A stretch of DNA of 64,000 nucleotides from JAISGQ01 sp045604965 (GTDB lineage Bacteria > Bacillota > Clostridia > Oscillospirales > Acutalibacteraceae). The translations under genes were made by a program, and so were the position numbers. The stretch spans positions 1-64,000 of the forward strand of contig JAZUPB010000024.1 in NCBI GenBank assembly GCA_045604965.1, read 5' to 3'. Shown in pieces: positions 26,398 through 34,249 of the stretch (within the stretch, counting starts at the first letter, position 1; every line of letters starts with the position of its first letter). The notes under the pieces were generated by a model. That model was not told the DNA's origin. It did no database searches and saw only the letters and a program-made list of their open reading frames with translations.

Positions 26398-26975
26398 GAA
26401 CTGATATAAGACAAATCAAACATAAAAAACGTGAGGAAATCAAGCAGTGGCGCCGTGATTTATCAAGCGATGAGAAATCTTATCTTGACAAATCGATTTC
26501 TGACCGATTTTTTAACAGCTATGTATATAAAAGAACCAGTCAGGTATTTATTTATGTCTCTACATCAATAGAGGTCGATACTCTGGAAATAATCAAAAGA
26601 GCTGCATCAGAAGGAAAAAAAGTAGCTTGCCCGAGATGTGTTGACGGAACACGTGAGATGGAATTTTATTATATCCAAAGTGTTGACGATCTTGAACCCG
26701 GAACATTTGGGGTACTTGAACCGATTCCTGATAAGAAAAATATTGTTTCAGATTTTTCTGACGGAGTTTGTGTAGTCCCCGGACTATCCTTTGATTACGG
26801 TGGTTTCAGACTTGGATACGGAAAGGGATATTACGACAGATTTCTTTCATCATATTACGGATTTACGTGCGGTTTGTGCTACTCAGACAATGTAGTAAAA
26901 ATGCTTCCTCACGGAAGATTTGACCGTCACGTTGGCTTACTTATTACAGACAGATTCAGCAAAAGATGCAAGTAA
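26394..26975 (+). CDS. 5-formyltetrahydrofolate cyclo-ligase
   Basis: Converts 5-formyl-THF and ATP to 5,10-methenyl-THF, returning a dead-end folate to the one-carbon pool that feeds ThyX and purine synthesis. The 193-residue protein has the N-terminal KRDEI-like IKHKKREEIKQWRRDLSSDE, the middle YVSTSIEVDT and PRCVDGTREMEFY, and the C-terminal signature VPGLSFDYGGFRLGYGKGYYDRFL that binds ATP and folate. Its start codon overlaps the DJ-1 stop. It is probably the last gene of the thyX-tmk cluster, being followed by a hairpin. Confidence 0.93.
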   Translation: MRTDIRQIKHKKREEIKQWRRDLSSDEKSYLDKSISDRFFNSYVYKRTSQVFIYVSTSIEVDTLEIIKRAASEGKKVACPRCVDGTREMEFYYIQSVDDLEPGTFGVLEPIPDKKNIVSDFSDGVCVVPGLSFDYGGFRLGYGKGYYDRFLSSYYGFTCGLCYSDNVVKMLPHGRFDRHVGLLITDRFSKRCK

Positions 26976-27002
26976 ACCGGGAAGAATAATATTCCTCCCG
27001 GT
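26976..27002. terminator. hairpin between convergent genes, probable terminator
   Basis: ACCGGGA-a-GAAT / ATTC-c-TCCCGGT, immediately after the cyclo-ligase stop. There is no long T-tract on either strand, so termination may be weak or factor-dependent. Confidence 0.5.
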
Positions 27003-27015
27003 CTACAGATGATAA

Positions 27016-27102
27016 TTAGTCGTTGCAGCAGCCGATTGCGACGATGACGATAAGAAGGATCCAAATCAGATTCTCACCGCAGAAAATTTTGTTAAGACAC
27101 AT
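27016..27102 (-). CDS. 28-residue Cys-flanked hydrophobic small protein
   Basis: A short reading frame on the minus strand encodes a 28-residue protein that starts MCLNKIFCGENLIW, continues with a hydrophobic core ILLIVIVAIG and ends CCND. A good Shine-Dalgarno (GTGAGG) lies 8 bases before its ATG, and the Cys pairs at both ends of one hydrophobic helix resemble small cysteine-rich membrane peptides of Clostridia, some of which are linked to sporulation. The family assignment is from memory and is tentative. It is convergent with the cyclo-ligase gene and divergent from mltG. Function is unknown. Confidence 0.6.
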   Translation of the reverse strand: MCLNKIFCGENLIWILLIVIVAIGCCND

Positions 27103-27197
27103 TTTTTTCACCTCACTTAAATTGTGGTCACTACATTCTATGTCATATGCCGGCGGTGTGTTCTTACATTGCGGCGTGGAAAGGATGATGTTTCTTT

Positions 27198-28814
27198 ATG
27201 AATAATGGAAATAACAGACAGAATGATGAAGCAAAGAAGGCCTTCAGAGTAACTATTTCTGATGAAGACTATGCCGGAAGCGAACAAAGTTACGGCCAGC
27301 GTAATCAGCAGTATTATACTCCGAATCGCCAGCAGAATCCGTACAGACAGCAGAATCAGAATCATGCGTACAGAACGCAGAACGGTCAGCGTACACCTGC
27401 CAGGACAAATGCTTATGAGCAGAAAAGCGTAAGATCTGCTGTTCCGGCTCAGCCTGCCAGAAGAGAAAATATGCAGGTACAGCAGTATAATCAGCCTATG
27501 CCTTCACAGCTGACCAGAACAAGAACTGTAACCACAAGAACAGGTGAGCGTTTCGAAATTCCGGAGGAAACAGCAATTCCGCCGAGAATTATGCGCAAGA
27601 ACAGCAAGAATACAAAGAGCAGAGGTTGTGTTATTGCTCTTGTGTATGCTGCTATTGTTTGTTCTATTTCTGCGCTTCTTTCCTTTTACATTATCGTAGG
27701 ACTCAACGATATGTTTGGACTTGTTAAGGAAGAATCTGAAATAGCGGTGGAAGTTCCGAAGGACTCATCTCTTGACGATGTAACACGCATACTTGACGAT
27801 AACGGAATTGTTGATTATCCGTTCTTCTTCAAGCTGTATGCAGGCTTTACCAATGACACAAGTTTCAAGGCTGGTACATTTGTTCTTAATACGAAATCTG
27901 ACTATGACCAGATAATCAGAAAGCTGACAAAGCCTGCAACAGCAGACAACAGTATCGTAAAAGTTACAATTCCTGAAGGATATACTGTTGAGCAGATGGG
28001 TGAGCTTCTTGAGGAATACTGTGTATGTGAAAAACAGGCATTTATAAACTCTGTTCAGTATGCGGATTTTTCGAGTTATGATTTCGTAAATTATATTCCT
28101 AAAAACGAGAATAAAATTTACAGACTTGAGGGATATCTTTTCCCAAGCACATATGATTTCTACATTTGGGGCGGTTCAAAGCACGCTATCGGAAAGCTAC
28201 TTGCAGCATTTGAGGACAATGTTCTTGCTGGGTCTGACTATGACTTTGATGCTGTAACAAATGACGGTTCGCTCAAGAAGGATAAAAAGGAAAAGAAGAA
28301 AGTCACTCTTGGCCAGAAACTCGACAAAATAATAATTATGGCTTCGGTAGTTGAACGAGAAGTTCCCGATCCTGAAGATATGAAGAAAGTATCATCTGTT
28401 TTTAATAACAGACTTAAGAATCCCAAGGTTCAGGGAACAGGCGGAATGCTCCAGTCAGACGCAACAAGATGGTATCCTTTTGCAACAGCAACTGCACTCA
28501 AGGAATCCGAAGGTATCACTACTGCGCAAAAGGAAAACTGGATAGAAAACCATAAGGGCAGTTACACTATGACTGCAACAAATCCCATAACTGATATATC
28601 CGAGACCAAAACCTTTGATACATCATTGTATGACACCTATGTTGTTGCAGGGCTTCCCGTAGGTCCCATATGCTGTCCGGGAATGAATTCCATAAAGGCG
28701 GCATTAAAACCTGCAGACACAAATTATTATTTCTTCTATTCCAAGAGCGACGGCACAACTTTGTTTGCCGAAAATTATGACCAGCATCTTGCCAACATAA
28801 GGAGCGGAAGCTGA
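27198..28814 (+). CDS. mltG: endolytic transglycosylase MltG with long cytoplasmic N-terminus
   Basis: MltG cleaves nascent glycan strands in peptidoglycan and sets their length. The 538-residue protein has an unusual cytoplasmic N-terminal region of about 140 residues rich in Gln, Asn and Arg, one membrane helix at about 146-170, then the YceG domain. It includes VTIPEGYTVEQMGELLEE, LEGYLFPSTYDF, the catalytic Glu in IMASVVEREVPDPEDM near residue 395, VFNNRLKNP, GGMLQSDATRWYP and YDTYVVAGLPVGPICCPG. Start ATG at 27198 follows an AAAGGA site 13 bases upstream. The stop overlaps the U32 gene start (TGATG), an arrangement common in Firmicutes. Confidence 0.95.
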   Translation: MNNGNNRQNDEAKKAFRVTISDEDYAGSEQSYGQRNQQYYTPNRQQNPYRQQNQNHAYRTQNGQRTPARTNAYEQKSVRSAVPAQPARRENMQVQQYNQPMPSQLTRTRTVTTRTGERFEIPEETAIPPRIMRKNSKNTKSRGCVIALVYAAIVCSISALLSFYIIVGLNDMFGLVKEESEIAVEVPKDSSLDDVTRILDDNGIVDYPFFFKLYAGFTNDTSFKAGTFVLNTKSDYDQIIRKLTKPATADNSIVKVTIPEGYTVEQMGELLEEYCVCEKQAFINSVQYADFSSYDFVNYIPKNENKIYRLEGYLFPSTYDFYIWGGSKHAIGKLLAAFEDNVLAGSDYDFDAVTNDGSLKKDKKEKKKVTLGQKLDKIIIMASVVEREVPDPEDMKKVSSVFNNRLKNPKVQGTGGMLQSDATRWYPFATATALKESEGITTAQKENWIENHKGSYTMTATNPITDISETKTFDTSLYDTYVVAGLPVGPICCPGMNSIKAALKPADTNYYFFYSKSDGTTLFAENYDQHLANIRSGS

Positions 28815-30037
28815 TGATAAAAAAATATAAGCCGGAGCTTTTAGCTCCGGCCGGTGATGTGGACAGTCTTTGCGCGGCTGTTAAATTCGGGGCAGATGCT
28901 GTTTATCTTGCAGGCAAGAAATTCGGAATGAGATCTGCTCCGAATAATTTTACTGAGGATGAGCTTGCCTCAGCGGTAAAATATGCCCACGAAAATAATG
29001 TAAAGGTTTATCTTACCTGCAATTCAGTTTTGAGAAACGATGAGATTGACGAGCTTCCTTCCTTTCTTAAAACTGCTCAGGACCTGAATATAGATGCGCT
29101 GATAATCAGTGATCTGGGTGTAATGAGTATGGCAAAAAAATACGCTCCCGAGGTTGCTATACATATATCAACTCAAGCCGGTGTAGCAAATTATATGTCA
29201 GCCAATACACTTTATGAAATGGGCGCTTCACGCGTTGTTTTAGCGAGAGAGCTTTCATTTGATGAAATATCCGCTCTGCATAATAAAGTTCCGGAGGATC
29301 TTGAAATAGAGACATTTGTCCACGGCTCTATGTGTGTTTCCTTTTCAGGGAGATGTTTGCTGTCAAATTATATGACTTCACGCGATTCCAACAGAGGAGA
29401 CTGTTCTCAGCCCTGCAGATGGAAATATGCACTTATGGAAGAAAAACGTCCTGGAGAGTATTTTCCTATATTTGAAGATAAATACGGTGCTCATATATTG
29501 AATTCCCGTGATATGTGTATGATTTCATACATACCTCAATTGATTGATGCAGGCGTTACAAGCCTGAAAATCGAGGGAAGAGCAAAGTCTTCTTATTATG
29601 TCGCAGTGGTTACTAATGCATACAGAGCGGCTATAGACGGTTATTTAAATTGCAGTGATGAAAAATATGTTCCTGAACAATGGATAATCGAAGAGCTAAA
29701 TAAGGTAAGCCACAGAGAATATTCTACAGGCTTTTATCTCGGAAATGAACCGGGGCAGGTTTATGACAACGGTGGCTATGTTCGAGAATATGAAGTTGCA
29801 TCAATGGTCGAATACTGTGAAGGTGGATATATCTACGCTGAACAGAGAAATAAGATTTTCAGTGGAGATATACTTGATGCATTGCCGCCTAAGGGAAAGC
29901 CCTGCATAATAAAGGCAGATGAACTCTTTGATGTAGATGGAAATGTTCTTGAAAGTACGCCTCATCCTATGATGAAGTATAAAATCAGATCAGATTTTAT
30001 TTTGCCTGAAGGAACATATCTGAGAAAGAAAAAATAG
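28814..30037 (+). CDS. U32 family peptidase-like protein (TrhP/RlhA type)
   Basis: A 407-residue cytosolic protein. The family was named for a collagenase, but characterised bacterial members (TrhP, RlhA) are needed for hydroxylation of tRNA or rRNA. The N-terminus KPELLAPAGDVDSLCAAVKFGADAVYL and the diagnostic segment ETFVHGSMCVSFSGRCLLSNY with GDCSQPCRW supply the conserved Cys residues (four near residues 170-205) that may hold a metal or cluster. The ILNSRDMCMISYI and SLKIEGRAKSSYYVA blocks are also typical. Start codon overlaps the mltG stop. A bidirectional terminator follows. Confidence 0.9.
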   Translation: MIKKYKPELLAPAGDVDSLCAAVKFGADAVYLAGKKFGMRSAPNNFTEDELASAVKYAHENNVKVYLTCNSVLRNDEIDELPSFLKTAQDLNIDALIISDLGVMSMAKKYAPEVAIHISTQAGVANYMSANTLYEMGASRVVLARELSFDEISALHNKVPEDLEIETFVHGSMCVSFSGRCLLSNYMTSRDSNRGDCSQPCRWKYALMEEKRPGEYFPIFEDKYGAHILNSRDMCMISYIPQLIDAGVTSLKIEGRAKSSYYVAVVTNAYRAAIDGYLNCSDEKYVPEQWIIEELNKVSHREYSTGFYLGNEPGQVYDNGGYVREYEVASMVEYCEGGYIYAEQRNKIFSGDILDALPPKGKPCIIKADELFDVDGNVLESTPHPMMKYKIRSDFILPEGTYLRKKK

Positions 30038-30038
30038 G

Positions 30039-30071
30039 AAAAACCTCTGAACTAAAGTTCAGAGGTTTTTT
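30039..30071. terminator. bidirectional intrinsic terminator
   Basis: AAACCTCTGAAC / GTTCAGAGGTTT with a TAAA loop and T-tracts on both strands (TTTTTT on plus, TTTTT on minus), between the convergent U32 and phosphatase genes. Confidence 0.9.
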
Positions 30072-30075
30072 GCTG

Positions 30076-30531
30076 TTATTGAAAGCCGAATTTACGAAGC
30101 ACAGCTTCGCATCCGACAACAAGCTGATCATATGTTGTATCGAAATCGCCGTTATACCAGGGATCTGCGATTGCACCGGGATTATCTGTAAGATCAAGAA
30201 GGCGAATAATTTTCCCATCAGGATCGCCGCCGCATATTCGCTTTGCATAATCGATGTGATAGCTCTCCATACAAAGCAGCAGATTGTATTTATCATAATC
30301 TGACTGCTTTAGTTTTACAGCCTTTCGGCGCGGAGCATCGATTCCCATCTTCTCAAGCTTTCTCTGTGCGGGAGGGTAGACGGGATTTCCGATTTCTTCT
30401 GAGGTTACGGCAGACGACGAAATGTAAAACAAGTCTTCCAGCCCACGCTTTTTTACCATATCTTTCAGTATAAACTCACCCATAGGAGAACGGCAAATAT
30501 TGCCGTGGCAGACGAACATAATGTTTATCAT
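30076..30531 (-). CDS. low-molecular-weight protein-tyrosine phosphatase
   Basis: A 151-residue cytoplasmic phosphatase. The P-loop is VCHGNICRSPMGEFI at the N-terminus (CX5R) with the catalytic Cys at residue 7, and the general-acid Asp is in AIADPWYNGDFDTTYDQ near residue 121. Such enzymes dephosphorylate tyrosine kinases of surface polysaccharide assembly or arginine-phosphorylated proteins (YwlE type). The Thr in the YwlE loop that allows phosphoarginine is replaced by Ile here (GNICRS), which favours tyrosine phosphatase activity. ATG at 30531 is preceded by GAGAGGG; upstream in-frame codons add five residues. It is downstream of murC. Confidence 0.9.
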   Translation of the reverse strand: MINIMFVCHGNICRSPMGEFILKDMVKKRGLEDLFYISSSAVTSEEIGNPVYPPAQRKLEKMGIDAPRRKAVKLKQSDYDKYNLLLCMESYHIDYAKRICGGDPDGKIIRLLDLTDNPGAIADPWYNGDFDTTYDQLVVGCEAVLRKFGFQ

Positions 30532-30560
30532 AATTATCCCTCTCAAATGAATTTAAATCA

Positions 30561-30606
30561 TAAACGGCACTGCTTCAGAGCAAATTTTCTTAAGCAGTAC
30601 CGTTTA
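30561..30606. terminator. hairpin after murC, putative terminator
   Basis: TAAACGGCACTGCTT / AAGCAGTACCGTTTA inverted repeat with one mismatch, between murC and the phosphatase gene on the minus strand. The better T-rich tail is on the plus strand, so its strength for the murC transcript is uncertain. Confidence 0.5.
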
Positions 30607-30611
30607 TCTTT

Positions 30612-32000
30612 TTATTTTTCCTTACAGATTGCAGCCATAAGCTTTGCGCACTTGTAAATATCACCGCATCCCATTGTTATAATAAGATCACCGCTTTCGG
30701 CGTTATCTGTGACATATTTAGCAATATCATCAAAAGTGGGGAGGAGTACACTATCAGGGATAAGCGCCTGAAGCTGTTCGGAAGATACGCCAAGATCATC
30801 GATTTCACGAGCAGCCATAATAGGCGTAAGTACAACTTTATCTGCAATCTTAAGAACATCTGCAAAATACTGAAGGTGTTCTTTAGTTCGCGAATAGGTG
30901 AAGGGTTGGAAAACGGCCCATACGCGCTTAAAATTCATTTCCTTACAAGCAGAAAGAATAGCCTCTATTTCAGCAGGATGATGTGCGTAGTCGTCAGCAA
31001 TAGTGATTCCGTCCTTTTCGAGATGGATCTCATATCTTCTGCAGGCTCCGTGAAATACGTGGAGTCCGTGAGCTATCTGCTCTGGAGAAGCACCAGCATA
31101 GATAGAAGCTGCTGTCGCGGCGAGTGCATTAAGGATATTATGATGACCGGGGACGGCAAGAACAGCGTGGAAAAGGAATTCTCTCTTGTTATAAACATCG
31201 AATTCCCATTCGCTTCCGTCGTCCATTTTTATATTTTCGGCATAGTAATCATTTTTATCGGATATACCGAATGTGACGATTTTAGCGTCTGAACCCTCTA
31301 CAGCCTTAATTGAGTTGGGGTCATCGCCATTAACAATAAGAAGCTCACTTGTCTGCTTTGAAAATTTGTTGAAGGAATTGATAACACCGTCGATTGAACC
31401 GAAGTATTCAAGGTGATCTGCGTCAACATTGAGTATTACAGCACATGCAGGAGTTATCTGCAGGAAAGTGTCAACAAATTCGCATGCTTCGCAGACCATA
31501 TAAGGACTTTTTCCTGCTCTTCCGTTTCCTCCGATGAGAGGAAGTTTACCGCCGATAATTATTGAGGGATCTATGCCTGCCTCAACCAAAATGGTGGTTA
31601 TCATAGATGTGGTTGTTGTCTTTCCGTGAGTGCCTGATACAGCAATTGTATTATTGTATCTGCGGCACAGAGCACCAAGAAGGATAGAACGTTCGATAGT
31701 GGGAATTCCGCGTTTTTTTGCTTCCAGCAATTCGGGGTTATCTTTCTGAATTGCAGCGGTGTATACCACAAGATCAAGATCGTCTTTGATGTTTTCAGCC
31801 TTCTGACCGATCATTACTTCGATGCCGTATGAACGGATTCTTTTAACGGTATCGGATTCATTATCAACGTCAGAACCGCAGATTATTTTTCCTTCATTAT
31901 GGAGTATTTCGGCAAGGGGACACATACCTGAACCACCAATACCCATAAAATGAATCTTTTTTGCTTCGTCAAGAATTATATCGTACTCAAGATTTACCAT
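30612..32000 (-). CDS. murC: UDP-N-acetylmuramate--L-alanine ligase
   Basis: Adds L-Ala to UDP-MurNAc in the cytoplasmic stage of peptidoglycan synthesis. The 462-residue protein shows the Rossmann loop IHFMGIGGSGMCPLAEIL, the ATP-binding VSGTHGKTTTTSM near residue 113, CEACEFVDTFLQI, LNVDADHLEYFG, and the C-terminal ADDYAHHPAEIEA and FQPFTYSRTK that define Mur ligases. Length is normal. RBS GAAGGCAG precedes the ATG. It lies 19 bases after a RING-like membrane-protein gene, and no other mur gene is adjacent, unlike the classical dcw cluster. Confidence 0.96.
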   Translation of the reverse strand: MVNLEYDIILDEAKKIHFMGIGGSGMCPLAEILHNEGKIICGSDVDNESDTVKRIRSYGIEVMIGQKAENIKDDLDLVVYTAAIQKDNPELLEAKKRGIPTIERSILLGALCRRYNNTIAVSGTHGKTTTTSMITTILVEAGIDPSIIIGGKLPLIGGNGRAGKSPYMVCEACEFVDTFLQITPACAVILNVDADHLEYFGSIDGVINSFNKFSKQTSELLIVNGDDPNSIKAVEGSDAKIVTFGISDKNDYYAENIKMDDGSEWEFDVYNKREFLFHAVLAVPGHHNILNALAATAASIYAGASPEQIAHGLHVFHGACRRYEIHLEKDGITIADDYAHHPAEIEAILSACKEMNFKRVWAVFQPFTYSRTKEHLQYFADVLKIADKVVLTPIMAAREIDDLGVSSEQLQALIPDSVLLPTFDDIAKYVTDNAESGDLIITMGCGDIYKCAKLMAAICKEK

Positions 32001-32019
32001 AATTACATCTGCCTTCTAT

Positions 32020-32937
32020 TTAGAATAAATACTCAATAAGCTTTGTCATAAGCTCTGCTATCACACCGCGCTGAGCAAGAATGAAGTAGCATATATAAAG
32101 TGCGCCCGAAAGAAATAGCATGGGCATATTCAAACCGCCTCTTTTGGCGAGCCTTGAATTAAATTGTTCGGCGCTGCTTGATGAATGATTGATTTTTTTG
32201 ATCTTTTTGATACACCGTTTCATATAAAGTTTATTAGCAAATATTCCGGTTAATATTGAGAGAATAAAAGGAATATTTGACATAAACATATATGCGTAAT
32301 ATCCAAGAAGAATCATCGGATCATTGCTTGAGAGAATATTGCTGACTGTAAGATCGAAGCCTGCCGATACAAGATAAGCTTCGAAGAAGTCCATAAAAAG
32401 GTAAGAACCGATAGAAAGTAAAGCCGATATCAGACCAAGAAGATAAAATTTTCTTGCAAAAAGCCAAGCATACGAACCGATAAAAGCTGAAAAATTAATT
32501 CTGAAAATTCGAAGACCTTTTACCTTGGCATAAAACAAGGGGACATAATATATCCAGGCAGGACCAATGAATTTTTTTAAGTCACCTACAGGAATGTCAT
32601 CTATTCTTTCATTGTCGGTGATGACGTGTCCGTAAGGTGAATTGAATGTATCGCTTTCGAAAGGATTGGCATTATCCGAAGAATTATCGCCGGATGATTC
32701 ATAGACGGGTTCTTCTGCACTGTACTGAGATGACTTTTGCGGTTCTTCCGATGCAGCAGGCGCTGTAGAAACAAAGATGAATCCATCGTCATGTTTTGAG
32801 TCATTTGCACAGCTGCCTGAATTGATATAGCATTCCCTGTGATGCGGTGTTCCGCAGGTCGGACAAACAACGATATCATCACTGTCTTTGAATATCAGAC
32901 CGCATACAGGACAATTATCATAAGCATATCTGTTCAT
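32020..32937 (-). CDS. prokaryotic RING-finger family 1 membrane protein (DUF2628-like C-terminus)
   Basis: A 305-residue protein. Residues 8-45 form a zinc-binding knuckle of the prokaryotic RING finger 1 type: CPVCGLIFKDSDDIVVCP, then CGTPHHRECY and a further Cys. An acidic Ser-rich linker spans about residues 50-120. The C-terminal half has four or five membrane segments (residues about 150-300), with NFSAFIGSYAWLFARKFYLLG in the style of DUF2628 proteins. The function is unknown; a ubiquitin-type role is not implied, and the knuckle more likely mediates protein contacts. RBS AAAGGAG precedes the ATG. It is likely cotranscribed with murC (19-base gap). Confidence 0.8.
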   Translation of the reverse strand: MNRYAYDNCPVCGLIFKDSDDIVVCPTCGTPHHRECYINSGSCANDSKHDDGFIFVSTAPAASEEPQKSSQYSAEEPVYESSGDNSSDNANPFESDTFNSPYGHVITDNERIDDIPVGDLKKFIGPAWIYYVPLFYAKVKGLRIFRINFSAFIGSYAWLFARKFYLLGLISALLSIGSYLFMDFFEAYLVSAGFDLTVSNILSSNDPMILLGYYAYMFMSNIPFILSILTGIFANKLYMKRCIKKIKKINHSSSSAEQFNSRLAKRGGLNMPMLFLSGALYICYFILAQRGVIAELMTKLIEYLF

Positions 32938-32966
32938 AGATTTCTCCTTTAAATGGCATTACAATT

Positions 32967-32995
32967 ATTATACAACTTATTATTAATTATTACAA
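32967..32995 (-). promoter_or_regulatory. promoter of the RING-like gene and murC
   Basis: Minus strand TTGTAA (32995-32990), 17-nt spacer, TATAAT (32972-32967), 30 bases before the ATG. Confidence 0.6.
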
Positions 32996-33124
32996 CATTA
33001 TTTAGTGAACTAAAAATGAGAAAATGAGAGAATATTCCTTTACAGCGTAAAAAAAATATCGTATACTTAAAAAGTATGGTATAAGAAAAAGACGTACCGA
33101 TATTATAAAGACAGGATTGATAAA

Positions 33125-34249
33125 ATGCTTCAATTTGAAGAGATAATGCTTAAATTGAGAGATATGGAACCAGGCTTAAAAGAACTTAATGAAGCAATGG
33201 GAGTAGAGCAAAGCAAAAAAGAGAAGGAACGCCTTGAGGAACTCAGTTCACAGGACGGTTTCTGGGATGATATGGAAAATTCTCAGAAGACACTAAAGAA
33301 AATAAGTGCTCTTAAAAATACAATAGAATCATTTGAGTCACTGCACAGTGCATATGAGGATGCTATGGCGCTGACTGAACTTGCAGACGAGGAAGGCGAC
33401 CTTTCTATGCTCGACGAATGCACCGCTGCTGTTGCTGAAGTTGAGACAAAGATGGAAGAGCTTCGCCTTACAACACTTCTCACAGGCGAGTATGATAAAA
33501 ATAACGCTATTCTTAATTTCCACGCTGGAGCAGGCGGTACAGAGGCTCAGGACTGGGCTGAGATGCTTTACAGAATGTATACAAGATGGTCGGAACGTCA
33601 CGGCTTTACGGTTAAAACACTCGATTATCTTGACGGCGATGAAGCAGGACTTAAAAGTGCATGTATCCTTATAGAGGGAGAAAATGCATACGGATATCTT
33701 AAGTGCGAATCCGGCGTTCACCGTCTTGTCAGAGTTTCACCCTTTGATTCGTCAGGCAGACGCCATACATCCTTTGCGTCTCTTGAGGTTATGCCTGAAA
33801 TCAGCGATGATGTGAATATAACGATAAAGCCTGAAGATCTTAAGGTTGATACTTACCGTTCCGGTGGTGCAGGCGGTCAGCATGTCAATACCACTGACTC
33901 TGCAGTTCGTATTACCCATTTGCCTACAGGAATCGTTGTTGCCTGCCAGAATGAACGCAGTCAGCATCAGAACAGAGATGTGGCTATGAAGATGCTTGTT
34001 TCAAAGCTCGTTGAAATAACTCAGCGTGAGCATCTTGAAAAGATCGAAGATATAAAGGGCGTCCAGAAGGAAATTGCTTGGGGCAGCCAGATCCGTTCCT
34101 ATGTATTTATGCCTTATACCCTTGCAAAAGATCATAGAACAGGCTATGAAATGGGAAATATTACAGCTGTTATGGATGGCGATCTTGACGGCTTTATAAA
34201 TGCATATCTTAAGGCTCAGAGTCTTGGAAACTTAGGTAATTTTGAATGA
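33125..34249 (+). CDS. prfB: peptide chain release factor 2, without programmed frameshift
   Basis: RF2 recognises UGA and UAA stop codons and triggers peptide release. The 374-residue protein reads without interruption from ATG at 33125. It contains the UGA-recognition tripeptide in RVSPFDSSGRRHTSFAS near residue 205, the catalytic GGQ in YRSGGAGGQHVNTTDSAV near residue 249, and the family C-terminus. Many bacterial prfB genes carry an in-frame UGA near codon 25 that is bypassed by +1 frameshift for autoregulation; here the N-terminus (FEEIMLKLRDMEPGLKEL) runs through that region in one frame, so this control is absent. The stop overlaps the next start by 4 bases. Confidence 0.96.
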   Translation: MLQFEEIMLKLRDMEPGLKELNEAMGVEQSKKEKERLEELSSQDGFWDDMENSQKTLKKISALKNTIESFESLHSAYEDAMALTELADEEGDLSMLDECTAAVAEVETKMEELRLTTLLTGEYDKNNAILNFHAGAGGTEAQDWAEMLYRMYTRWSERHGFTVKTLDYLDGDEAGLKSACILIEGENAYGYLKCESGVHRLVRVSPFDSSGRRHTSFASLEVMPEISDDVNITIKPEDLKVDTYRSGGAGGQHVNTTDSAVRITHLPTGIVVACQNERSQHQNRDVAMKMLVSKLVEITQREHLEKIEDIKGVQKEIAWGSQIRSYVFMPYTLAKDHRTGYEMGNITAVMDGDLDGFINAYLKAQSLGNLGNFE

